In this document: positions 39,492 through 49,700 of the stretch, one piece after another | How the letters are laid out: each line of letters starts with the position of its first letter | Position numbering within the stretch: position 1 is the first letter of the stretch | Assembly (NCBI RefSeq): GCF_000161935.1 | Contig: NZ_GG698802.1 | Coordinates: forward strand, 382,594 to 446,593 | Reading direction: 5' to 3' | DNA length: 64,000 nt | Origin: Limosilactobacillus coleohominis 101-4-CHN | GTDB taxonomy: Bacteria > Bacillota > Bacilli > Lactobacillales > Lactobacillaceae | Position numbers and translations under genes: made by a program | The notes under the pieces: generated by a model | Seen by the model: only the letters and a program-made list of their open reading frames with translations | What the model was told of the DNA's origin: nothing | Database searches by the model: none

Positions 39492-42400
39492 GTATTTTTT
39501 CTTGACAGGCTTAATTATTTTACGCCGGTTCTGATCACGGACTAATAATCCTAAAGTTGACATCATGGTAATTAATCCTAAGCCCATTAACCCAAACCCA
39601 TCTTGACGAGTTTGGGGAAGTTTCTCCTTCTGAGTAGTTTGGCCCTCACGAGAAGTCTTCTGATTATCAGTAGTCGTCTTTCCTACGGATTGAACTACTT
39701 CTTGTTGTGTTTGAGGTGTTGGCATTGGAGTTACGGATTGCGGATTATCAACCTTTGGATCCGTTCTGGGTTCATCACTCTCTGGATTAGGAATGTCTGG
39801 ATGCGGCGTTGGAATTACTTGTTGTGTATATTTGACCGTCCGTTCGAAATTGAGCGTATCATAGTTAACATTAACCGCTGGGATCACTTCTTGATCTGCT
39901 ACGTACCCATCAATTACTGGCGAACTAATGGCCGCAATAGTTTTCGATAATGGTTGCCAACCATTCCAACTTTTCTCCTTAGTAACTTCGTCCTGACTCC
40001 CTTGCAGAGTGAAAAATACTTGACGGACTTGATCTGGTGCAGCCTTTTGGCCTTGTAATGGTCCATTTGCGTAAAGATAATGCACTGTTTCTGTGACGGT
40101 CTTACTTTCACTTAACGGCGTTACTTGATGTTTCAAGTAAACATAAACGTCCTGATCTTGATCCCCATACGTTCCAGATTGTGCTCGCGAATCGAGTTTC
40201 GTTGCAAGTACATAATGGTTGGCTTGATAATCCCATGGGCTTGAAACAGTGTAATTAGTACCTGATTCACCAGTCAATGGCCCTTTGGAGTGCACTTCTT
40301 TTCCGTCAGTCGGCATAAAGTTCGTTTTACCTGGGGTTTTACGCAATGTTTGATCAACATCAATATAGTGGATCGTAACCGAACTTGACTTTGGTGCCGG
40401 TGCTAAATAGATTGTGACAATCTGGTCGACACTTGAATCATGATCAAAGTGTACTGGCAATTGATCCGTCTTCTTTAGTTTGGTATTGGAAGAATTATTA
40501 TCAACAATTGAATACCGAGCATGAGATCCAGAGTCAGTATACTCTTGGTACTTCTGCAGAAGATTATCCCACTCTTGTTGCGTAGCATTACTAATAGCAG
40601 CATCTGATTTACCGGTTTCTAGTAATGTCCGGGGGACAAGCGTTGAATGATAGTTACCATTAGCGTCTTCTAATACAACTTGATAATAAAGATGCTGCGG
40701 CTGCCCTTGATAAATCACATTAACTACTAATGCCTTTTCAGACGGATCATAAGTTACTTGACGAGTATAATCAGACGCATTCGTTGAATTTCCGTAGGTA
40801 AAGTAACCTTGGAAGCCAGCCTTGGTAATCGGCGTCTTTAAATCGCCCGCTTGGTAGGCAGTGTACCCATCAATTACCGGAACATCAACATCATAAAACT
40901 GTCCTTCTTGAAAATGGCTATTTTCTGGCGAAGTTCCATTGTACCAAGTGGCACCATTATCTGAACTAACAAAGGTAACCGTCCGCACTGTATCGTTAGC
41001 TGCTGTCTTTCCACCAACTTGATCAAACCAATAATGAATGATTTGCTTGGCAACTCCTTGATTAAAGGTTGGCCGTTGCCCGACCGCAATCCCGTAATTA
41101 TTAGGAGCGTGCAAAATTGTTTGCGGATTTTTCATAAAGAAATATCCCGCTTGGCCATTTTCACCAACATTCGTTAGCTTTATCTTCTTTCCCTGGTGAT
41201 CCGTAACTTGGACTTGCCAAGGATGATTTTCAAGTTCTTTGATTAAGCCATCATCTACTAGTACTCCAGCTACATGGTGATAATTTGGATACTTTTTGGC
41301 AATTGCATTCGAATCATCAGAATTATAATCCGAAATTCCCGCATCCGCTGGTGGCAGCAAATCAAAGGCATTTTTCGGCTTCCAACTCAATAGGGTAATG
41401 GTCGAAGCATATGAACGCGTGCCATTTGAATCATGACGAAAACCTAAATAATCGCCATCAATATGAACATGATATGTCTTGGTGTTACCACTCTGCGTAC
41501 TCGTAACGGTTACTTGCGGTTTAGTAATTACCGTCTCACTACCCACCGCGATTTTTTCATTGTCCACCAATGGATCCGCTGACTGGGTTTCACTTGCCCC
41601 CACAATCGTACGTTTCAGATCCTGCTGAACTTGATTATCATCCGCAAAGAAGTACTCAACCTTATCAGTATCAGCTGGTTTAGTAACCGTGAGATTAAAG
41701 TCATTTCCCACCGAATGGTCAAGACTGACCCCCTTCACTTTGTGCAGAATCATTCAATGAATTATAACCGAGTACCCAAGTACCGTCCTCACGTTGATAC
41801 CACCAATGAGCAGCCGTCTTCGTTGAAGTGTTAGCCCCCCCCAGCTCATCGGCACGATTTAAGGTTGCGGTACGATCACCATGAGTAACCTTTAGGCTCA
41901 AACCACTTGTCGCAATCGCAGAACCAATTTGAATATCATCTTTTGGCTGATATTCCGAAATACTGCTGTCTGGTGAATACAACGTAAAACTATCCGTATC
42001 AGTCGAAGCCTTTGTGCTGTCTTCATTCACAAAGGCGTTGTACCAATTCAAGGCAGAAATTTTGGTGGATACCGCGCCATATTTATTAATATCATCAACA
42101 AAAATCAGTCGATAATAACCATTGGTAGCACCGAGCTGCTTAACAGCATCTTCATTATGTTTCATCACTTCTGTCCACTGCGATGAGGTCGTACCGGTAT
42201 TAGTCTGGCTTTGTGAACCTAAATAAGCATTTTCGGCATCCATTGGAACTACATACCCAATTAAGTGCCCCTGGTTAGACCAAACCTCAATTGGCGTATT
42301 TTGTTTAACAACCTGTCCATAGCTCAAACGCTTAGTTTGACCCGTTGCCGTCACCGTGTAGGGCACACCCATTTGGATATCAAAGTAGTCGCCCGCTTTT

Positions 42401-42804
42401 AGTTGTTGAACTTGCTCATTTGAAAGGTTAAATTCAAAACTCAACTTTGTGGATCCCGCCGTTGAAATACCATTTTGATCCGACTGTCCCGAGACCTTTT
42501 CGACATGAATGTTGGAAACATTCTCATTCGTTAACTGATCCTTGACATTGTGCTCAGCGGTGGGCACCGTTGATTCTTGATCAGCTGACTGACCACTAGT
42601 CGGCTCAGAGTTAGGCACATCCTGCGCTTCAGTTACAGCACGATTGTCGAGTGTACTTGCAAAACCATTCTCCTGCGTCACTCCTAAATAAATAGCAGTT
42701 GATAGGAGAACAGAAGCAACCCCAATACTTAACTTCCGTAAACCATAATGTTGAATCCGTTGATCTGAAAAATGGTGATTATTCTTTCCTGTCATCATCA
42801 TCAT
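39477..42804 (-). pseudogene. YSIRK-signal, mucus-binding-type cell-wall adhesin, frameshifted
   Basis: Two frames form one ~1110-residue surface protein. 41719-42804 holds the YSIRK-like export signal (HYGLRKLSIGVASVLLST), an acidic Ser/Thr spacer and an N-terminal adhesin domain. 39477 to about 41730 holds more beta-rich modules, MucBP/Mub-like repeats (VTIHYIDVDQTLRKTPG; TETVHYLYANGPLQGQKA), a Pro-rich wall stretch, and a sorting signal LPQTR, hydrophobic helix, RRK tail. The break is the G5 run at 41729-41733 (minus strand): with one G fewer, ...AQSEG joins VSLDHSVGNDF. A G8 run (41835-41842) is in frame. Four tandem ATG codons follow GGGGAG; the third (42798) has the best spacing. Confidence 0.85.
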
Positions 42805-42859
42805 CGCTCCCCAAATTTTTAATTATGATATTAAATGATAAATAATCGTAACCTTAATT

Positions 42860-42887
42860 AGAATATCACTATTAATCTAATTATCAA
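42860..42887 (-). promoter_or_regulatory. Predicted promoter of the adhesin gene
   Basis: Minus strand: -35 TTGATA (42882-42887), 16 bp, -10 TATTCT (42860-42865), in a very AT-rich gap after the phosphatase stop. Confidence 0.45.
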
Positions 42888-42890
42888 TAT

Positions 42891-43472
42891 TTAACCACCG
42901 TAAATTTTTAGAATTGGCTGACCATTGGTCAAACTAATTTTCGTAACACTAGCATTCGCTGGTTCCGCAAGATTTTCGGGATGTTTAAGTCCCAATAACT
43001 GAGCCACCCATAATTTAATCGTCATGCCATGTGAAACCACCAACACTTTTTCGTCAGCATCACCATTTAAATCATCCATAAAGTGCTTTAAACGGGTTTG
43101 GGCTTGTTGATAACGCTCACCGCCTGAAACTTTCCATGACTGACTAAAATAAACCGGATCATGAAAATACTCCGGATACTGATCCAGGAGATCTTCAATT
43201 TTCTGCCCGTCCCAGGATCCATAATCAAACTCAACTAACCGTGAATCAAAAGTCAGCGTAGTGGATTGACCCACAATAATCTTCGCAGTCTCACTGGCCC
43301 GGTGCAATGGGCTCACATATACACGGTCAAAATGTTGGTCAAGTAACCGCTCTTTGGTCAATTCAGCTTGCTGACAGCCCTCACTAGTTAATGCTGTATC
43401 AACTTTTGCTCCCTGTAAAATATGCGCCGCGTTTGCCTTGCTCTGCCCGTGGCGAACTAAATATAACTCCAT
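42891..43472 (-). CDS. Histidine phosphatase family protein (phosphoglycerate-mutase-like)
   Basis: 193 residues from ATG 43472, chosen for GGGAG 8 bp upstream and because the RHG motif normally lies within ten residues of the start (LVRHGQSKANA, His8). Second catalytic His in VVSHGMTIKLW. The substrate is not determinable; many such proteins are general phosphatases rather than glycolytic mutases. It lies between the ffh terminator and the adhesin. Confidence 0.88.
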   Translation of the reverse strand: MELYLVRHGQSKANAAHILQGAKVDTALTSEGCQQAELTKERLLDQHFDRVYVSPLHRASETAKIIVGQSTTLTFDSRLVEFDYGSWDGQKIEDLLDQYPEYFHDPVYFSQSWKVSGGERYQQAQTRLKHFMDDLNGDADEKVLVVSHGMTIKLWVAQLLGLKHPENLAEPANASVTKISLTNGQPILKIYGG

Positions 43473-43528
43473 TGTTATTACTCCCAAGTTATTGCCCATA
43501 TTTTAACTCAATCCATCCGCCAGCAAAC

Positions 43529-43566
43529 AAAAAACTCTAGAAAGTTGATTTCAACCCTCTAGAGTT
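43529..43566 (-). terminator. Terminator of the smc-ftsY-ylxM-ffh unit
   Basis: AACTCTAGA / TCTAGAGTT outer stem (43533-43541, 43558-43566), inner GTTGA / TCAAC, then a run of T on the minus strand. It lies 21 bp after the ffh stop. Confidence 0.92.
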
Positions 43567-43586
43567 AATTTTTCATCAACGGAATA

Positions 43587-45029
43587 TTACTTCTTACGTA
43601 ATTTACGCAACTTCTTCATCCGTTTTAATTTATCTTTCTTCATCTTGCGCGCCATTCGGTTCATCGCCATTTGGCCCATCTTACCACCAGGCATTTGGCC
43701 ACCCATCATATTTTGCATTCCAGAAAAGTTACCATTGGTTACTTGCTTCATCATCTTCCGCATTTGACCAAACTGTTTAATCATCCGGTTAACTTCAACG
43801 ATTGGTCGACCAGCACCCGCTGCTAACCGACGACGGCGACTTGGATTCATCAAATCTGGATTTTCCCGTTCTTCTGGGGTCATCGATTGAATAATCGCCT
43901 TAATATGAAGAAACTGTTTAGGATCAATATTGAGATTCTTTAACGCTGGATTATTAGCCATTCCAGGCATCATTTTCAAAATATTTTCCAGTGGGCCCAT
44001 GTTACTAATTTGATCTAATTGGGCAAGAAAGTCATTGTAATCAAATTCATTGGCCCGCATCTTCTCCATCGTTTCCTGGGCCTGCTCTTCATCAAAATTC
44101 TTTTGGGCCTTTTCAATTAGGGTCATCATGTCCCCCATACCCAGAATCCGTGAAGCCATTCGATCAGGGTGGAAAACATCTAAGTTCTCCATCTTTTCCC
44201 CTTCACCGACAAACTTAATTGGTTTACCAGTGACTGCACGGATGGACATTGCGGCCCCACCACGAGTGTCACCATCTAACTTAGTCAGAACTACCCCGGT
44301 CACGTCCAGTTTATCGTCAAAGCCTTGAGCAGTCGCAACCGCGTTTTGCCCAGTCATTGCATCGACCACCAGCAAAATTTCATTTGGTTGGGCCAATTCT
44401 TTAATATTAGCTAATTCATCCATTAGCTGTTCATCAATTTGTAGACGCCCAGCAGTATCAATAATCACGTAGTCATTATGGTTGGCTTTGGCCGCCGCTA
44501 AACCTTCGCGAACAATTTCAACTGGATCAACGTCCGTTCCTTTTTCAAATACAGGTACGTCAATGGAGTCCGCAACCTGTTGTAATTGTGTAATGGCCGC
44601 CGGCCGATAAACGTCCGCCGCAATGAAGAGCGGCCGGGCATGATCTTCATTTTTCAGACGGTATGCTAACTTACCAGCGGTGGTCGTTTTACCTGCCCCT
44701 TGGAGTCCGACCATCATGATTACGGTTGGAATGTGTGGCGCCTTATTTAGAGCAACGGCCTCACTCCCCATTAATTCAGTTAATTCATCATTAACAATCT
44801 TGACGATTTGTTGTGCCGGATTTAATCCCTTTAAGACTTCTGCACCGGTCGCCTTAGTCCGAACCTTTTTCACAAAGTCCTTAACCACCGTAAAGTTAAC
44901 GTCGGCTTCCAACAGAGCGAGCCGAATTTCCCGCATCGTCTCTCGTAAATCTGCTTCCGTGACTTTCGGCTTTCGCCGCAATTTCTCCATGGCTTTTTGC
45001 AGCCGTTCCGTCAATCCTTCAAATGCCAT
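43587..45029 (-). CDS. ffh: Signal recognition particle protein Ffh
   Basis: GTPase that binds signal peptides and 4.5S RNA and docks at FtsY. 480 residues: N domain, G domain with P-loop GLQGAGKTTTAGK (near 107), DTAGR, TKLDGDTRGG, and a Met-rich M domain to the end (MMKQVTNGNFSGMQNMMGG), with a Lys/Arg-rich tail. Follows ylxM at 12 bp. Confidence 0.98.
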   Translation of the reverse strand: MAFEGLTERLQKAMEKLRRKPKVTEADLRETMREIRLALLEADVNFTVVKDFVKKVRTKATGAEVLKGLNPAQQIVKIVNDELTELMGSEAVALNKAPHIPTVIMMVGLQGAGKTTTAGKLAYRLKNEDHARPLFIAADVYRPAAITQLQQVADSIDVPVFEKGTDVDPVEIVREGLAAAKANHNDYVIIDTAGRLQIDEQLMDELANIKELAQPNEILLVVDAMTGQNAVATAQGFDDKLDVTGVVLTKLDGDTRGGAAMSIRAVTGKPIKFVGEGEKMENLDVFHPDRMASRILGMGDMMTLIEKAQKNFDEEQAQETMEKMRANEFDYNDFLAQLDQISNMGPLENILKMMPGMANNPALKNLNIDPKQFLHIKAIIQSMTPEERENPDLMNPSRRRRLAAGAGRPIVEVNRMIKQFGQMRKMMKQVTNGNFSGMQNMMGGQMPGGKMGQMAMNRMARKMKKDKLKRMKKLRKLRKK

Positions 45030-45041
45030 TGGTATCCCTCT

Positions 45042-45383
45042 TTATTCTTCTTCTAGATTTTCCAAGTGTGTCACCAAGTGATTTAGTTGTTGATCATCTG
45101 GATAGTGCTTTTGAACATACTGTTGAATTCGTTCCGCTTGCTGATTGCGGCGACTAAACTCGGCATAAAGATGTAGCTTCTGTTCATAGCCTTCCAGTGC
45201 TTTCTCGGTGCGTTTAATATTATCATAGACTGCCTGTCTTGACACGGAAAAATCCTCCGCAATCTCTCCCAACGAGTAATCATCCGCATAGTACAGTTGC
45301 ATATAATCATACTGTTTTTTGGTTAACAGTGGAGAGTAAAATTCAAATAGGTCATTAATTCGCTCATTTTTTTCTAGTTCCAC
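45042..45383 (-). CDS. ylxM: YlxM/p13-like helix-turn-helix SRP-associated protein
   Basis: 113 residues resembling sigma-factor region 4: [39 protein letters not shown]. Conserved directly upstream of ffh in Firmicutes and reported to modulate SRP function in streptococci. Confidence 0.92.
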   Translation of the reverse strand: MELEKNERINDLFEFYSPLLTKKQYDYMQLYYADDYSLGEIAEDFSVSRQAVYDNIKRTEKALEGYEQKLHLYAEFSRRNQQAERIQQYVQKHYPDDQQLNHLVTHLENLEEE

Positions 45384-45410
45384 TTTTTCACCTCATTATA
45401 TGGATCAACA

Positions 45411-46745
45411 CTAATCAGTAGTGGTAACTAAGCCCTTAAATAATCCATAGACAAATTCACTTGCATCAAATTCTTGGAGATCGGTGACCTTTTCACCTAA
45501 GCCGACGAATTTCACTGGTAAATGAAGTTCATTACGAATCGCTAAGACAATTCCTCCACGAGCGGTACCGTCTAGTTTAGTTAAAACGATCCCAGTAACA
45601 TCCGTACTTTCTTTAAAGAGTTTGGCTTGACTTAATGCATTTTGACCAGTGGTGGCATCTAATACAAGTAATACTTCGTGTGGTGCATCAGGAATTTCAC
45701 GGGTTAAAATCCGCTTCATTTTGGCTAACTCGTTCATCAAGTTGACCTTGTTTTGCAGTCGACCAGCGGTATCCACAAAGAGGACATCATAACCTTCCGC
45801 CTTGGCCTTTTTGACACCATCGAAGACCACCGCGGCAGGATCACCATTTTCTGGTCCGGTTACAATATCGACCCCATCTCGTTTAGCCCAGACGTCCAAC
45901 TGCTCAGTTGCTCCTGCCCGAAATGTATCAGCAGCAGCAAGCAGCACTTTTTTGCCTTCGTTTTTAAAACGCGCAGCCATTTTACCAATGGTGGTCGTTT
46001 TACCAGCACCATTGACCCCCACAAACATGATCACGGTTGGCCCAGATTGAGCAAAATTAATTCCCGTTTGTTCATCTTGACCAGCGTCATCATATAATTC
46101 AACCATCTTTTGAATAATAACATTGGAAACGTCTTGTTTCGACTTAGCGTTTTGTAACTTAACTTCTTCCCGCAACGAATCACTTAATTTCATTGCCATA
46201 TCATACCCAACGTCAGATTCAATCATTAAATCTTCTAGATCTTCAAAGAAGTCTTCATCAACGTGACGGAAGTTAGCCAGAAACTTATTTAGTCGGGCCC
46301 CGAAACCGTTCCGTGATTTTTCTAATCCGACATCATACTTCTCTTCGCTCGTCTTATCAGCAGAAGCGCTATTTACCGGTTCAGTTGAGCTTGCTTCCTC
46401 TTCAGCTGATTCAGTTATTGATTCCCCGTCTTCTTGGGATGATGAAGTTTCATCAACCCGTGATTCAGTCGTAGTTGAACTTTCTTCATTTTCTACTACT
46501 GTATCACCTTCATTAGCGGAGCGGTCAACATGGTTTTCAACTGCGGATTCTGACTTAAGGCGTTCTGCTTTGGACGAGTCAACTGATTGTGCGGAACCAT
46601 CCTGTGGATTTTCTGTTGGCGTTGCGTCCTGAGCTTGATCAACCTCGGCAGATTCTTCGGTCGCTGGATCTTCGGTTGGAGTTGGCTTTACTTCTTCTTG
46701 TTCGTCTTGGTGTCGTTTCCGACGAAAAATATCAAATAATCCCAT
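45411..46745 (-). CDS. ftsY: Signal recognition particle receptor FtsY
   Basis: 444 residues. Residues ~10-150 are a long acidic Glu/Ser/Thr-rich A domain; the NG GTPase domain (about 150-444) has P-loop GVNGAGKTTTIGK, DTAGRLQNK, and TKLDGTARGG. Receives Ffh-ribosome complexes at the membrane. Lies between smc and ylxM. Confidence 0.97.
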   Translation of the reverse strand: MGLFDIFRRKRHQDEQEEVKPTPTEDPATEESAEVDQAQDATPTENPQDGSAQSVDSSKAERLKSESAVENHVDRSANEGDTVVENEESSTTTESRVDETSSSQEDGESITESAEEEASSTEPVNSASADKTSEEKYDVGLEKSRNGFGARLNKFLANFRHVDEDFFEDLEDLMIESDVGYDMAMKLSDSLREEVKLQNAKSKQDVSNVIIQKMVELYDDAGQDEQTGINFAQSGPTVIMFVGVNGAGKTTTIGKMAARFKNEGKKVLLAAADTFRAGATEQLDVWAKRDGVDIVTGPENGDPAAVVFDGVKKAKAEGYDVLFVDTAGRLQNKVNLMNELAKMKRILTREIPDAPHEVLLVLDATTGQNALSQAKLFKESTDVTGIVLTKLDGTARGGIVLAIRNELHLPVKFVGLGEKVTDLQEFDASEFVYGLFKGLVTTTD

Positions 46746-46759
46746 TTAATTTCACCTCG

Positions 46760-49700
46760 TTATTGATTGGTTGTCTCTTCACCTAACGTTTTGGCAACAT
46801 CAACTGAAACTACCTCGGAAATCCCGGATTCCTGCATGGTCACCCCGTAAAGGACATCTGCATTCCGCATCGTTCCCTTTCGGTGTGTAATCACAATAAA
46901 CTGCGGCCCGGAATTGCCAAAGCGATCCAAATAGTTGGCGAATCGGTCAACATTAACATCGTCTAATGCAGCTTCCGGCTCATCAAGAATAGCGAACGGT
47001 ACTGGCCGCACTTTCAAAATTGCGAATAATAATGCAATCGCCGTAAGGGCTTTCTCACCACCAGATAGCAAGCTTAATTGCTGATTTTTCTTGCCAGGTG
47101 GTTGCGCCATTATGTCCACTCCCGTTTCCAGCAAATCGTCAGGGTCCGTTAAAATTAACTTAGCCTGACCACCATTAAAAATCTGGCGGAATGTTTCCGT
47201 AAATGATTGGGAAACTTCATTAAATGTTTTAATAAAGCGCTGTTTGACCTGGTCATCCATCTTATCCATGGTAGTTTCTAGCTGTTCCTTAGCCGCTAAC
47301 AAATCATCCTTTTGCCCAGTTAAGAATTGGTAACGTTCTGAAACCTGCTTATATTCATCAATCGAACCAAGATTAACGTTACCGATTTCCGCCAAGCCCC
47401 GTTTTAATAGCTTAATCTGGCGGGATAATTTCTCATCTGAAATCGTTGATTGATTTTGCTGAGCTTCTTGAAGCGTCATGCTATATTGTTCACTCAGCTT
47501 ATTCAAGCCCTGATCAACGGCAGCTTCTAAATGACCTTTCTGATCATTTAATCCGGACACATCATTTAATACTGCCCGAGTTAATTCTTGTAATCGCTCA
47601 CTTTCTGCGGTCGCCTGATCAATTTTTTCTTCTAAGGCTGTTTGCCGATCATTACAATCACTAACGGTTTGACGTGCCTTTTTCAAAACAACTTGGGCCT
47701 GTTGTAAAGCTGTTTCTTGATCCTGCGTGCTCGTTTGATCATTAGCAGCTCCCTGTGCCAATTCATTTAATTGTTGTTCGATAGTTGCTAATTGTTGTTG
47801 CACATCAGTTTGTTGACGGCTTAGTTCATCATGCTGGTTGGCTAGTTGCCGCTGACGTTCCTTAGCGACTGCTTGTTCTTGTTCCAATTGATGGATGACT
47901 TCATCTTGACTAGACGCATTGGATTCTAATTCAGCAATTTGTTTTTTAGTCTGCTGAACCTGATCCTTGGCATCAGTTAACTGCTGATTTAAGTCCGCCG
48001 TCTTCTCTTCATTTGCTTGTTGCTGATTAGTAAAAGATACCTGTTGATCATTCCGCTGGTTGGCCTGAAACTCAAAAGCTTGAACCCGCCGTTGTAATTC
48101 ATTTAAATGGTTTTCGGTAACCTCAACCGTAGTTTGCAAGCGGTCAGTTACCTGACGCTGCTCATTAAATTGAGCTTCGGACTGTTCAATCGTTTGTTGA
48201 TTAGCCTGTCGCGCGGTCGTTAGTTTTTGAACCTGTTCTTCTAAAGCAGACGCATTTTGTTGTTCTTGTTGCAAATCTGCCTTTAATTTGGTTAACTGCT
48301 GCTTTTGGCTCAATAAACCAACCCGTTGATGGCGATTAGCTCCACCCGTCATGGCACCGCTGGCATTGATTAATTGACCATCTAACGTGATAACCCGTAA
48401 CTGGTGGTGTCCCGCACGACTAATGGCTGTAGCGTGATCAAGATTATCCACTACTACCGTTGTCGACAGCAGGTGGTCAATCACGGACTTGAATTGATCA
48501 GAATACTGAATTAACTGAGTGGCTTGGCCGATATAGCCAGGCATCTTTTGAACATCAGCCAGTGTTTTAGGTATCCATCCTGGACGAATCGTATCTAATG
48601 GCAAAATGGTGACCCGACCACCACGATGACGAATCAAGTAATTAATAATCTGTTTACCAGTATTTTGATTATCAACTACCAACTGCTGCAGTTGACTTCC
48701 CAGAACCGTTTCAATAGCTGTGGTGTACTGAGCTGGTACTTGGATTAACTCACTAACTGAACCTGCCAGGCCTGAAAAATGCTGCCGTTCCTTCAAGATC
48801 GTTTGAACTCCAGCATAATAACCAGTGTAGTCCGTCAACATCGCCTGGTAGTTTTTCACTTGCTGTTCAGCCGAACGAACTGTCCCTAAAGATTGATACC
48901 ATTGCTTTTGGACCTGTTCATATTGACTTTGCAACTGTTGACGATGTTGATTAGCAGCCTTCAATTCACGCTCCGCCCGCGTCAACTTAGTTTGTGCTTC
49001 CGCTAATTCTTTTTGTTGGGCAGCTAATTGTTGGCGCGCCGTGCTCAATTGTTGACGACCTTCAACTAGATTTTGCTGATCTTGCTTCACGACGTTTAAA
49101 TTACGTTCATGATTTTGCTTTAAGTACACCCGCTCATTATGCAATGTCGTCAACTGCTGCATTAAATCAACCTGGCGCTCTTGGAGTTGTTCTAATTCCT
49201 GGTTTAATCTTTGCACCCTTTCCGCCGCACTCAGTGATCGCAAATCTTTTAATTTTTTGCGCTCTGTTGATAACTTACTCTTTAGCTCCGCAGCTTGATG
49301 CTCATTTTGGGCCAACTGTTGAGTGAGTTGCTCCTGGCGTTCTTTGAGCTCCTGTTTTTGCGATGTTAACCGCTGCTGATCTTTAAGCCGTTGTTCCTGG
49401 CGAATAGAAGATAGTGATTGCTGATTTTGTAATTTAGCAATTTCTTCAACCTTAGCAGTAACCTCATTTTGGGCTTGATCCTTTTGTTGCAGAACCTGAC
49501 GTCGATTCTCCTGAAGCTTTTGTAAGGTATCTTTTGCTTTTTTCGTTTGCTGATCATACTGGGCGCTCATTTGATTAGACTGACCCAATTTCTTACGAAT
49601 ACTGGTCAGCTCAGCTTGATCTCTTAATACTTGACGAACCGTTTGTGTACGATCAAATTGATCAAGTTTTTGCTTTTGTTCTAAATAATCTTGCGCCAGT

